From: Setaria digitata
Taxonomy: Eukaryota > Nematoda > Chromadorea > Rhabditida > Setariidae
Direction of reading: 5' to 3'
Length of the DNA stretch: 64,000 nucleotides
Assembly (NCBI GenBank): GCA_003640385.1
Contig: RCAB01000227.1
Coordinates: 1-64,000, forward strand
Shown in pieces: positions 54,311 to 64,000 of the stretch. Made by a program: the position numbers and the translations under genes. The notes under the pieces are model-generated. The model ran no database searches and had not been told where the DNA came from. It saw only the letters and a program-made list of their open reading frames with translations. The stretch's first letter is position 1. Each line of letters starts with the position of its first letter.

Positions 54311-55592
54311 TTCTACTTATCTCCTGCGATTAATCCTGTTTTGCTTTTAAGAGTATATAAGTTTTGTTTCATAGCACTTGCATCGAATTGGCTTCTCACG
54401 TTAAAGTGCATCTTCAGTAAAGTGAATATTTCTTGGCAAACTGCGTCCTTTGTGTTAATATTTAAAAAAATCTCTAAATTACATGATACCTTTTATATGG
54501 CCTTCCAGTGATAAAGGGGACTCCACAGATTTTATAGACGATGCCTTTTGAACATAGTATGTCATAAATTTCTTGAAATACTTTTTTGTTGATGTATTCA
54601 TGTCAACATCCAAAAGTATCTTTTCTCCTCGGATGTAGGCATCTTCTTTTGTATAACAGTTAAAATTCGTTTTTGTATCCAAGAGTAAAAATGTTTTGTT
54701 AATTCATTACTTTTGAAATCCAACTTTACATATCCCGTAAATCATTCAAAGACTCTAATTTAATACTGGACGGTTATTCATATAAAAGGAAAATAAATTG
54801 TTGCAGAACTAAACAAAAATTCTTTTAAATTTTTTTGCGATCGTATCTGAACAAAGTTATGCATATGTGTTTCGAAGCAGGTCATGGTATCAACCGTACG
54901 AATCGCACTAAATAAAGAGTATGTATATTATTACAAGCACCAATTATAAAAAAGAAATCTAAAATTGAATAGAACTGAAGAGGTACGTTAATTCCTCATT
55001 AGCACTCACCTTCAGAAACTCATTTTGCAAATGTTTATGAACCGAAAAGTTTTGGCCACACAGAACAGTTCCTCTGTCACGAAGATGTTAATAAAATTTG
55101 TCGGAGCAGCTTAATCAATAGTTGATGAACATAGTAATGAACTACTTATTTCAGTGTTTCTAAAATTTACAACCTTTCCTCATTAAACATGGTCTGCGCG
55201 ATGAATAAATTCAAAATCTTTGCGGATGTTCTTCATCGGAGAATGAGCATAAGCCTCCTGCAAATAGAATCTTTTAACTGGGCTTCACAGTTTTTGTCCC
55301 TTAGTTACATGGATATCTATCATTTCAAGTTACCTTATCGATCAAAAAAAAAAAATCAATATCGCTGATGAAGCATGAACTTTAAACTGAATTCTTTAAG
55401 GAACAGGATAGGAAGCTGTTCCGTACTGATACTTCTGATGCTGACTGGCCTAATTCTTAATACCTCATTGTCCCTGTTTGACATAGGGATTATACTCAAT
55501 ATAAGCTGTTTGTCCACCACCAAAGCTAAAATGACCAAAGAACAAACAGTATTAACAGTTTTCACACACTGTCATGTTTTTGTGATTTCCTC
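54311..55592 (-). other. Interval with coding-like fragments on the minus strand, unassigned
   Basis: Downstream of both TTC1 and NDUFA13. On the minus strand I see pieces that read like exons: a Gly/Tyr/Gln-rich stretch (55525-55396) beginning after TTTTAG and containing GGGQTAYIEYNPYV, but with in-frame TGA and TAG; EAYAHSPMKNIRKDF near 55260; GTVLCGQNFSVHKHLQ near 55065 with an AG before it and GTGAGT after it; and KGIVYKICGVPFITGRPYKR near 54510 ending in TAG. I could not join them in phase or recognise the family. They may be a decayed pseudogene or an unsolved gene. Confidence 0.3.
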
Positions 55593-57156
55593 TTAGTAGT
55601 CATAAAAACTTGCATGAGGTGTTGGATCCCACCAGCGATCCTGCAACGTGAAATATACCGGTTCACCATACCAGGTCCCAACTCTCCAAGCTTTGTCACC
55701 ACTTATTTCTGCCAATTTCACTTCATAGTCTCGATTTTGCTTCAGAAGCTTCAGCCATCTACAAAATTCAAAAAAAAAAAACACCTCACTGTTGTTACCA
55801 CATCAAATTCAGTAAAAGAAAAGGGGTGGATGCCTGTTGCCATTGAGAGCGAGGTTTCCATTTCTCTCCCTACGGCTTTCACAGCCCTGTAAAAATAGAT
55901 CACTACTAAATTCTACGACTTAAAAATAACGGTTTAGTCAACCACGCAATATGATGACATCATTTCATAATGTTTATTCCAAGAAACAGAGCAAATTACT
56001 TGGNGTGGATGCCTGTTGCCATTGAGAGCGAGGTTTCCATTTCTCTCACTACAGTTTTCACAGCCCTTTAAAAATAGATCACTACTAAATTCTACGACTT
56101 AAAAATAACGGTTTAGTCAATCACGCAGTATGATGACATCATTTCATAATGTTTATTCCAAGAAACAGAGCAAATTACTTGGCAAATTGATGAGCATACT
56201 TGGATATATTGAGAATCATAAAAAGACAAGGAAATTTTTACACTAATTAAGCTTCCGAAGGTTAATATGCCAGAAATGCACTGCACAGATAGGAAACCAA
56301 ACAAACCTTCGATCCCTTTCAGCATACAGAAATGGTGTCATTGCTATATATAAATCCTTATCCTCAAATCTTTCAGTCCTATAAAAATATATATTTTTTC
56401 ACTCACAGCAAATACATGAATATTTGTTCAGTAATGAAAAAAAAAGTTGCTTAATTGAAAAGCTTACGAACAAAACCATTCCATGAGGTTTCACATTCGG
56501 TCTCGGAAATGATGCCTTTACCGAGTACCTAATGATATCTTTTGCCACACTAAGCATCAAATATTAGCTGTTTCGCCTAGGCTGAATTTTAATTTACTAA
56601 GATGCTTCATTTACAATTTCTTCAACGTCAATGATCGATCAACCACACAAGTGAACAGCAGACAAAAAAAAACTTACAGAATAGCACGCTTCAGGGCCCG
56701 AGCTTGAAAAACACCGTATACAAACAAAAAAATGACGCCACCTAGCAACTTTTCTCCTGAAAAAAAAAGGACAATTGAATACTCCTGTTTTTTCCAGAGC
56801 TTCATTTAGAACATCACTTCATTCTAAAAATATATTTGCGATTTTTTTACAACTAATTAAAAGAATGATATATCTAAATAATCTCTTTAAAACTAAGGAA
56901 AAAAAAGTATTTCTAATACTTCTAAATGTCATGAAGAAGGTTTCAGTCTACATTTTAGTATGAATGATTTCAAAATCTAAACAAGCTAAAATTGTCAAGG
57001 GGTTAAAGGTAAAAACAAATGAAGCGAATTTTAAAAAATGAATACAACTTATGAAAAGTGATTACCTTTCCAGAAAACTTTTGGATACGTACGAGACCAG
57101 TTGAATTTACTATACCCACCTGGTGGTGGCATATCCTGCCGATAATCAGTGGCCAT
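55593..57156 (-). CDS. NDUFA13: NADH dehydrogenase (ubiquinone) 1 alpha subcomplex subunit 13 (NDUFA13/GRIM-19)
   Basis: Accessory subunit of respiratory complex I in the mitochondrial inner membrane. Four exons: 57156-57066, 56756-56678, 56378-56307 and 55758-55593, total 408 nt (135 aa; human 144). The N-terminal signature QDMPPPGGY is nearly identical to human. One transmembrane helix follows (LLGGVIFLFVYGVF), then the conserved ERFEDKDLYIAMTPFLYAERDRR. The C-terminal part has KVG-like WRVGTWYGEPVY. The start lies two nt after a TTTCAG acceptor (57159-57160). The intron 55759-56306 contains a single-N assembly gap (56004) with two slightly different copies of 178 bp. Confidence 0.95.
55826..56182. 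repeat. Two 178-bp near-copies flanking the single-N gap at 56004
   Basis: 55826-56003 and 56005-56182 differ at only a handful of sites (for example CTACGGCTTT versus CTACAGTTTT). Differences of this density suggest two haplotypes joined end to end rather than sequencing error. Confidence 0.8.
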
Positions 57157-57158
57157 AG

Positions 57159-57160
57159 CT
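57159..57160 (-). promoter_or_regulatory. Probable spliced-leader acceptor of NDUFA13
   Basis: On the minus strand AATTTCAG is followed by CT and then ATG. Confidence 0.55.
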
Positions 57161-58326
57161 GAAATTACTAATACTTTTCCAATGTTTACGATATCTAAAT
57201 GTGCACTCACTTTTTACTTTAATGAAAATGAGCACAAACGTCGATTTGAAAGTAGAAATTATGGAATAAGTTTCATAGCAATAATAACCCGAAAGTATGT
57301 AATCATCCCAATCATTTTCAGTCTTAATAAAGCTAATAGCGAAATTAATTCGTCAGCTTTCCAGCTAGGAAAAATGAAACAAAAGAGAGAACAGTCAGAA
57401 AACCACCACTTAAGTCCACTAAGCAAAAGCAAAGAAATGCAAAAATAATAACTACATATTATAAATTACTCCAATACAGTAGCGTCGAACTGAAGATGAC
57501 TTAAAAACAGGAGAACAAACATGCCAAACCGGAACATTTACCCGTTTTCTCACTGAATATATAAAATTTCCGGAAAAAAAATTGGAAGTGGGATGGCATA
57601 AAGTTTTTTTTTCACTCAAAATAGCTTATTTCTAATTAATCCTGTCTACAAGTCTTCAATTTTGGTACTTAAATGTGCAAGCCTCATGTGCTTGCCGAAA
57701 CACTGCGAACACCGAAGGAACACCAAACACATCCGCTCACAAAGTGAACAAATGGGCTGTCCAAGATTTCATGGCCTGCCACTGTCAGTTGTGAAAATTT
57801 TCATTTCTCTCGAAACTTCAATGGATGTGTTTGCTGTTGGCGTTGGAAAATTTTGATGGAAGGGATAGAAGTACGAGAATTTAGAGTAATTAATGCAGTT
57901 TGCTAGTGAATAATGAGTATAAGTTATTATCGAGAAATGTTTGATCAGAGTTAGAATGAATGAGATCAGGAGAAGTACATAAGTGGATGGATGTATTTCA
58001 AATAGGATGAAGTGTGAAGAAAATCTTAGAGAAGCATAGATAAAATGCAGAAAAAAGATAACAATTCTCAGTCTGTCAAATAGATAAATATTAATTTTAC
58101 GTAAATTGCTTGTACAATGTAGTACGAAATAAATATAAGACGTAATATTTGTACGTTTTATACGATATAAAATAATGTTCCTTTACATGATAGACTGGGA
58201 ATTGTTTTCTTGACATATATGGTATAGATTTTCTTTTTTTGTTCACTTTGCTTGATATTGTATTATTAAATATGAAATGGTTAGGTTCAAGCAAGGCAGG
58301 CATTCTACCCATTCATTGGACATTTC

Positions 58327-58328
58327 AG
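58327..58328 (+). promoter_or_regulatory. Probable spliced-leader acceptor of RPS19
   Basis: ACATTTCAG with a single T between AG and the ATG, so the leader would supply almost the whole 5' UTR. Confidence 0.6.
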
Positions 58329-58329
58329 T

Positions 58330-59583
58330 ATGGTGAAACCGACGAGTGTGAAAGATGTTGATCAACAAGAAATTGTACGTCAAATTGCTGGCTTCCTGAA
58401 GAAAAGTGGCAAAGTAAGAGTACCGGATTGGTCGGATGTCGTTAAAATGGGCCAAAATAAGGAACTGGCACCAATTGATAGCGACTGGTACTATATTCGA
58501 ACGGCAAGCATTGCGCGTCGTTTGTACATTCGTTCACCTACCGGTAAACGCTTAACATTATCGTATTTGTCATTAATTCCATCGTGATTATACGACACTA
58601 CAGTCATTCATTATCGCATGTCCGACTTTAAATCATGATAATGGAGAAAGATACGATGTGGAATGATTGCATAATCGTCGTACTAGAGGAGGAATAATTC
58701 AACATATTTGTTAAAGTTTAATTATGCAGTTAAATGATTTCATTCATTCAGATTCAGCAATTATTCAATTTGAAGAAATTTGTATTTGAGGAATAATTTT
58801 CATAATTTTTGCACTGGTCTTGTAATTCATACTCGAATATATGTATATATAATTAAAAATATGTATGTACGATTATATATATAATTTATAAATTATATAT
58901 ATGCACGATAATCTAATTTATTTGACTTGATATTTCTATAATTTTTTTTTTTTAGTTGCTTGACATTTTTGTAAACTTCATATTCGATTATATTATATTG
59001 GAAAAATGACTTCATAACTTCAGGCTAATAGCAGCAAACGGAACGCCGAAATCGCTGGGACAATTTCCCTGAATAGTTTAAATACCGTTTAGGTGTTGGT
59101 GCACTGAGACGTGTATATGGTGGTAATAAAAGGCATGGTGTATTGCCGAATCATTTTGTGAAGTCATCCGGTTCGATTATACGTAAGGCTTTGCAAACGT
59201 TGGAGGCGATTAAATGGGTCGAAAAAGATCCTGATGGTAAAGGACGTATACTGACCAAACAGGTTTGTTTCAGTTTTTTTTTTTTTTTTTCAATTGAGAC
59301 TTTGATTTTGTAATATTTGGGTGAGTCTGTTTACTGTGAGTAGTAATGAATAATTTGTCTTTGTAAATTGTCATATCAAAATAATTATTGTAATTTTGAA
59401 CAAGGAAATAATGGTTGCAAGATTTAGCAGCTCAGTTATGAATTTCAGCGCATTATCGCTTCAGTTTCCTTTTTTTTTTTTTTTCTTTTTTTTTTTAAAT
59501 ACCTTTAATTCTAGGGTCGCAAAGATCTGGATCGTATTGCGTCACAATTGCGTCAGAATGCAAAACATTCGTTTGAATCATAA
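58330..59583 (+). CDS. rps-19: 40S ribosomal protein S19 (eS19)
   Basis: Component of the head of the small ribosomal subunit, needed for 18S rRNA maturation. Three exons: 58330-58543, 59093-59262 and 59515-59583, total 453 nt (150 aa; human 145). Family signatures in order: [22 protein letters not shown], then [64 protein letters not shown] and [11 protein letters not shown]. Codon use is richer in GC than its surroundings, as usual for a highly expressed gene. No snoRNA was evident in its introns. Confidence 0.97.
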
Positions 59584-60299
59584 ATATATGGATGAATCTG
59601 AAGAAAAAAAAAAATATTTTTTTTTTGAATTGCTAAGATTATGATGCTATTCAGTGAATTGAAAAGAATGTCCTTTGCAAAAGTATTATTCATTTTATTA
59701 TAAACTGATAATTTAACGGCTTAACTCTTTGTACTGTTTTTATTGCTTCTTTGACACTGAACACCTGCGTAAAATTCCTACCATTTCGATAATGCTTGGT
59801 GCTGGAAATTAAATTGTCCGGAAAACTTGCTACTGTTTCATTTCTTACAGAAGATTTCCCTTACGAACTTTTCTGCATGTAAGGCTTGATTCGGCAGTAT
59901 ATTGAAACGTTTTTAATAATAAGGTATCCACAGCGTTCAGGTTTTTTTCAAAGGATAAAAAACCAAAAAATATCTGCACATTCTATTACACGAGTCATCC
60001 AAAATTGTGAAAGAACGAAAGAATGCATAGTATTTTTTTTTTTTCAAGGGTTATTCTTACTATTAATTCCACAAGATTCGAGCTTTTCGACTTGAATTCC
60101 TGATAGTCCATCACTACCATCATTTTACGTAGTGATGGTATGTATTCATTTGACTTCGTTGACTGTTCGATCCAGATTCCTTAACAGATGGTTTTCTTGC
60201 AGATAGATGGCTTCAGTGGAATCGTCTCGTCGTATAACAAGAACCGAGTTCAGATTCTCCGTTTGTCATTAGCGCTAATCATTCTTAAGTCAGCTAAAA
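59584..60299. other. Interval between RPS19 and WDR11
   Basis: AT-rich, no gene seen. A TTCTTGCAG acceptor at 60201-60202 lies 97 nt upstream of the WDR11 ATG and may mark its mature 5' end; the ATG at 60206 in that leader opens only a short out-of-frame ORF. Confidence 0.55.
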
Positions 60300-63200
60300 A
60301 TGTTAGGTGTAACATTGCCTGGTTCCTTGCATCCCAGCAACAAGGATGCTTTTTCGTGGTAGGTTAGAAATGATTCTTGCAATAATGATTAGAACCTTTT
60401 TTCTTACCTAAATTTTTTTTTCCCTGTCAGATTGGAAGTTTATTATAAAAGTACGAACTTTAAAAATAAGAGTAATTTGAACTTTTTTGCAAGGAGAAGG
60501 ATATATTGATGGAAGTAGACGAGAACACTTCATTGATCCTGTCATCAAATAAAATTAAATTTATCTTTTCTTTCGGAGTGATGTCATAAATTTTTTTCTT
60601 TGGTCTGTGGAATCTAAAATTCAAAATTTTATAGTTTCTCAATTGAACATAATTTTAAATTCGTCTAGAATTTTTTTATCGAAAATCACCATAATATACT
60701 TGAATTAAATTGATAAGCGGAAAATGTTTGATTGGAAGTTTAATTTTTGTAATACAGCTCATTCTTACTGATCTAAAATTACATATGTCGGAAAAAAATT
60801 AATCTATGAATTTCTGATCATATTATGCTTTTGAGGAATGAAAAAGGTCTTGTGGTTTATGGGGCTCATTGCACCGTTGTAGTAGTTGATGTACTTCGTA
60901 TTAAAATTATCCAAACTTTCGATCGACATACTTCAGCTATTACACATGTAAGCTTTTCATTTCATTTTATAGGTGCTCATTGCACCGTTTTAGTAGTTGA
61001 TGTACTTCGTATTAAAATTATCCAGTCTTTCAACCGACATACTTCAGCTTATTATCGATTTCATGAAAATAATTTCAATTAAATTATAAGCATTTAAACA
61101 AGTAATTTCAGATATGTTGCTCATCCGAGGAAGAAGTAGGTTTTTCGGCCGAAGTCCGATTGCGATGTGCATCTGCTGATGTTGGTGGTACAGTAGTTGT
61201 ATGGGATATTGTGGAAGGTGTTGAATTGTCGTCTTTTTCCATTCCAAATAGTACAGCTTTAAGTAAGTTCTTATTTTTTAAATCGGGAATCACAGGTTCT
61301 TTTTCTGAAAGTTACAAATTTTTACTGACATCAAAATCATTAAATTAGATTCATGTAAATCATGATGATACTATTTTTCTGGAATCAATTTTGAACCAAT
61401 AAATGAATCCATCAGTCTACTATTCTTCCCTATGGGATCGAGTAAATAATACTAGGTAAAAAAGATCCCTGCTTAATTTATGTTGGCCATTTTTTTCGTT
61501 TTCTGAAATTCTTTAGGTCTTGCTTGGTTTCCTTGGGAAGATACAAGTCGCGATTTTCTTTTGGTATTGCATTCCCCCAATAATCTGGTTTTATGGAATA
61601 TAGTGACTGGCGATCGTATTTGGAACGTCACATATTCACAAACGCTGAGCAGTTTTTCAGTTGATCCTTTCGATCCACGCAGTATCACTTGTTAGTGCAA
61701 TTTGTTTTTTATAAATTATTTAATCAAATTTTTAGATTATTTTGAAATATGATGGAAATCAGAAACTTTGAAAAATTTGGGACTATATTTTTTTCAGTAG
61801 CGTTTATTTTGCGTTTTAGAAAATATTGAACCATCTCTCTCAGTCATTATTTGCTGTTAAATTTTACTTTTATTTTTACTTTAATGCAAGGCCTTCTAAG
61901 GTTTCAAAAGAATATTTTTTGGAAAGAATACCATTTGTTCTCTTTCGAAGGTTTTTTTTTTTTCTTATGACAAATTAAAATCATTTTGCAGTTGGTCTGG
62001 TAGATATTGGTTCCATAATGTTTGTCGACAATGTTTTACTTCATAAAGCTCCGTTAGGGAAAGGTACTTCATTATCGGTGTTCAATGCAACATCTTCAGC
62101 AGTGCGGATTCTACAAGTTGAATATCATAATGCTTTTCCAAATATTCTTTTTGCTACAACTGAATCTGAGGTTCGGGCATCGTTTTCTTTAAATTTTTTC
62201 GCGTTTATTTTTCCTCCGAATGCTTTAAAAACGTAACTAATGAGAAAATATGTACGAATGACACTTGGTGATAACTAGCATTAAGATTCTAATTCTAAAA
62301 CCTCTGTATTTTTCTTTTGTTCGAGACAGGAAGGAAATAAAGCCTGAAATTTGTTAAGATTTCGACATGAAGAAAAGTCATTNTGAATGCTTTAAAAACG
62401 TAACTAATGAGAAAATATATACGAATGACACTTGGTGATAACTAGCATTAAGATTCTAATTCTAGAACCTCTGTATTTTTCTTTTGTTCGAGACAGGAAG
62501 GAAATAAAGCCTGAAATTTGTTAAGATTTCGACATGAAGAAAAGTCATTATCTCAGCGTAATTTATCCTGATGTTTTCCAAAAAACAGTAAATTAAAAAA
62601 ATACTTTAACTGTTCAGATTAAGCAAAAATATTCATAAATTTTCTTCATCCTTACTAGTTATTGTAATAAATGGGCTAACTTTCACAGTTATCTTTGGAT
62701 TTTTTATAAGAACGTAGTATCACTTAGGTAAAAATATTTCTGTTATTGTATTTTCAAAAACAAATTTTTTACAGTTTGAAAAATTTCTTTAGGGTTAATG
62801 TTTTAGATTGCATGCATTGAACTGGAATGCCGTTACGTCATTTGGCGGTACGTATGTGAAGTGCCACTATTACGTCTGATGACTTGTAGTGAACGTGACA
62901 TCATTGTAACAGTGCATTCAAATGGTATCATTGAATGGAGAGCTTGTAAGATGGTTGAGGATGAGAAGGGTAAAACGACATTGAATTATGAGTTTTTGTA
63001 TTCGGGCGAAACACAACGACAGACACACCACTGTCGAATATCGTCTGTAGCATTATGTCCCGTAACACAAACTACTGTTGCTTTTCTGTATAATTCTGGG
63101 AACATTTCGATTTACCAGCTGGTAAGAACACTTTTTTGCTAGTTTTTTTTTTCTATGTTTTAGATGTAAACTTGTTCACTAAGTCTTTCCTTATAAAATT

Positions 63201-63992
63201 TACACTAAATAACTCATTTGTCTTAAAATTTCACATAAGAATTTTATTTGTTAACAATAAGTTTTTAAATAAATAGAGATTTTAACGAAACTGTTTCATA
63301 CATTCCACAGAAGATATAATTTCCGGAAAGTTAACATCCACGTTTCCATCTTAGTTATGAGGTTGTCGTTTAGGAGGGATTGTTGATAAATTAACTAAAA
63401 ACTTTTTTAACTAATAAATTCTAAAATAATTTCAAAAAAAATTTTTTTTCGACAAATTTATAGTCTAATCTCAACCTTCACGTTTTAATAAATTCTTCTA
63501 TTTCACCGTTAGGAAATGGACAGTATAGCTCCAGATCCTTTGCTTTAATCAAGCGTTTAATGTATTATTCACTGATTTATTTACCACAATTAAATAACTA
63601 TTTACTTGTAGCACATTTACATGTTATTTTTGCGATTCGTCTAATCACTGTTCTATTTTATTCAGTTGCTTACCTTGTTTATTTATTTAAGTTCACATCG
63701 ACCTCCTCTTAGTTCTCCCATCTATTTCTTTTCTTTTATTAAAAATATTTTGTTGAAGCCAAATAATCTAGGTGGATGTTCAAAAAGTAGGTTCGTAAAC
63801 TTGTAGCTCGAATCATTCTTCATAATTTCATTTCTGCTTAAAGAATTGAAAAAAAAAATTTCCTTTAGATTTCCAAATTTATTTTTAGGGTTTAAAGGAA
63901 GATAATGTGGTATTGCCTTATCGAGCGAGCTATATAACCGATATAACAAGTGTTGATGAAGATTTGTGCTGCTTTGCAAATGGTCATTTAAA
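60300..63992 (+). CDS. WDR11: WD repeat-containing protein 11 (WDR11), N-terminal part, 3' truncated by window
   Basis: Large WD40 scaffold (about 1200 aa in human) that forms a complex with FAM91A1 and C17orf75 at the trans-Golgi network to capture endosome-derived vesicles. Seven exons in phase: 60300-60358, 60836-60947, 61112-61262, 61517-61690, 61992-62170, 62807-63121 and 63889-63992, giving about 364 residues before the window ends. Evidence: NEKGLVVYGAHCTVVVVD aligns with human QGLIAYGCHSLVVVID; CASADVGGTVVVWD with LASADVNGKIIVWD; DTSRDFLLVLHSPNNLVLWN with DASRDLLLAIHPPNYIVLWN; and SFSVDPFDP with SFSFDPFDP. The start was placed at 60300 because the first exon (MLGVTLPGSL) resembles the human start and joins in phase. 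The acceptor of exon 2 (TTTTGAG) is unusual. Confidence 0.93.
60975..61049 (+). repeat. Partial copy of WDR11 exon 2 in the following intron
   Basis: These 75 bp match 60864-60938 with about five differences by eye. The three changed residues are conservative (V to L, T to S, D to N). A TTTTATAG acceptor precedes the copy, but its phase does not fit either neighbouring exon, and no matching donor follows. Confidence 0.8.
62218..62548. repeat. Two 165-bp near-copies flanking the single-N gap at 62383
   Basis: 62218-62382 and 62384-62548 differ at a few positions, such as ATATGTACG/ATATATACG and CTAAAACC/CTAGAACC. They lie in intron 5 of WDR11. Probably two alleles joined at an assembly gap. 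Confidence 0.8.
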
Positions 63993-64000
63993 GTAAATTT

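Larger units (their letters stand above)
57157..58329. promoter_or_regulatory. Shared upstream region of NDUFA13 (-) and RPS19 (+)
   Basis: Divergent promoter interval. The part 57662-57850 is less AT-rich and open on both strands, with Cys-rich readings in each (for example CSLCERMC on the minus strand), but without a start, splice sites or a known domain. Acceptors for trans-splicing lie at both ends (57159-57160 minus, 58327-58328 plus). Confidence 0.45.

Noticed and set aside
55800..55890. Minus-strand stretch reading AVKAVGREMETS as an extra NDUFA13 exon
   Set aside because: Including it breaks the phase into the last exon, while skipping it gives an exact 408-nt CDS matching the family.
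58544..59514. snoRNA inside RPS19 introns
   Set aside because: No clear C/D or H/ACA box pair with the right spacing was visible.
60206..60250. ATG at 60206 (MASVESSRR) as WDR11 start
   Set aside because: It hits a stop within 17 codons and cannot reach exon 2 in phase; the ATG at 60300 can.

Overview
Eukaryotic, AT-rich DNA from a nematode. Evidence: intron-dense genes with introns mostly of 50-500 bp (a few longer); recognisable metazoan proteins whose closest remembered matches are Caenorhabditis homologues; and consensus 3' splice acceptors lying 1-18 nt upstream of many start codons, as expected for spliced-leader trans-splicing. The base composition, long poly-T/poly-A runs and intron sizes fit a spirurid/filarial worm best, but the species cannot be named from sequence alone. 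I rebuilt each gene from splice sites and checked that exon phases add up. Nine complete genes close exactly in frame, and two more run off the window ends.

Layout. 1-6.8 kb (-): 3'-truncated gene for a long acidic, low-complexity protein that ends, at the window edge, in a Tudor-like segment (53BP1/HSR-9-like). 9.5-15.5 kb (-): signal recognition particle receptor alpha subunit. 17.0-27.5 kb (+): RAB3GAP2/RBG-2. 27.5-33.4 kb: long AT-rich gene-poor stretch. 33.4-36.2 kb (+): REEP5/YOP1. 37.5-39.3 kb (-): CFDP1/BCNT/SWC5. 40.5-41.4 kb (+): signal peptidase complex subunit 1. 42.0-48.2 kb (+): mitochondrial Lon protease. 49.1-50.1 kb (+): MRPL58/ICT1-like protein without the GGQ motif. 52.5-54.3 kb (+): TTC1. 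55.6-57.2 kb (-): NDUFA13/GRIM-19. 58.3-59.6 kb (+): ribosomal protein eS19. 60.3-64 kb (+): N-terminal part of WDR11, truncated by the window end.

Themes. The first half and SPCS1 are rich in ER/secretory-membrane genes (SRP receptor, Rab3/Rab18 regulator, ER-shaping REEP, signal peptidase). The block 42-57 kb is rich in mitochondrial genes (Lon, mitoribosomal mL62-like, complex I NDUFA13). SPCS1, Lon, TTC1 and NDUFA13 lie together here and, from memory, their C. elegans homologues lie on one cosmid, which suggests old microsynteny.

No mobile-element proteins, CRISPR arrays, rRNA or convincing tRNA genes were seen. The most interesting signals are the GGQ-less ICT1-like protein; two partial copies of coding exons sitting in neighbouring introns (WDR11, RAB3GAP2); a short reading frame with no C at third codon positions and TGA in a Trp-like position, inside an intron; and single-N assembly gaps flanked by near-identical, probably allelic, duplications.
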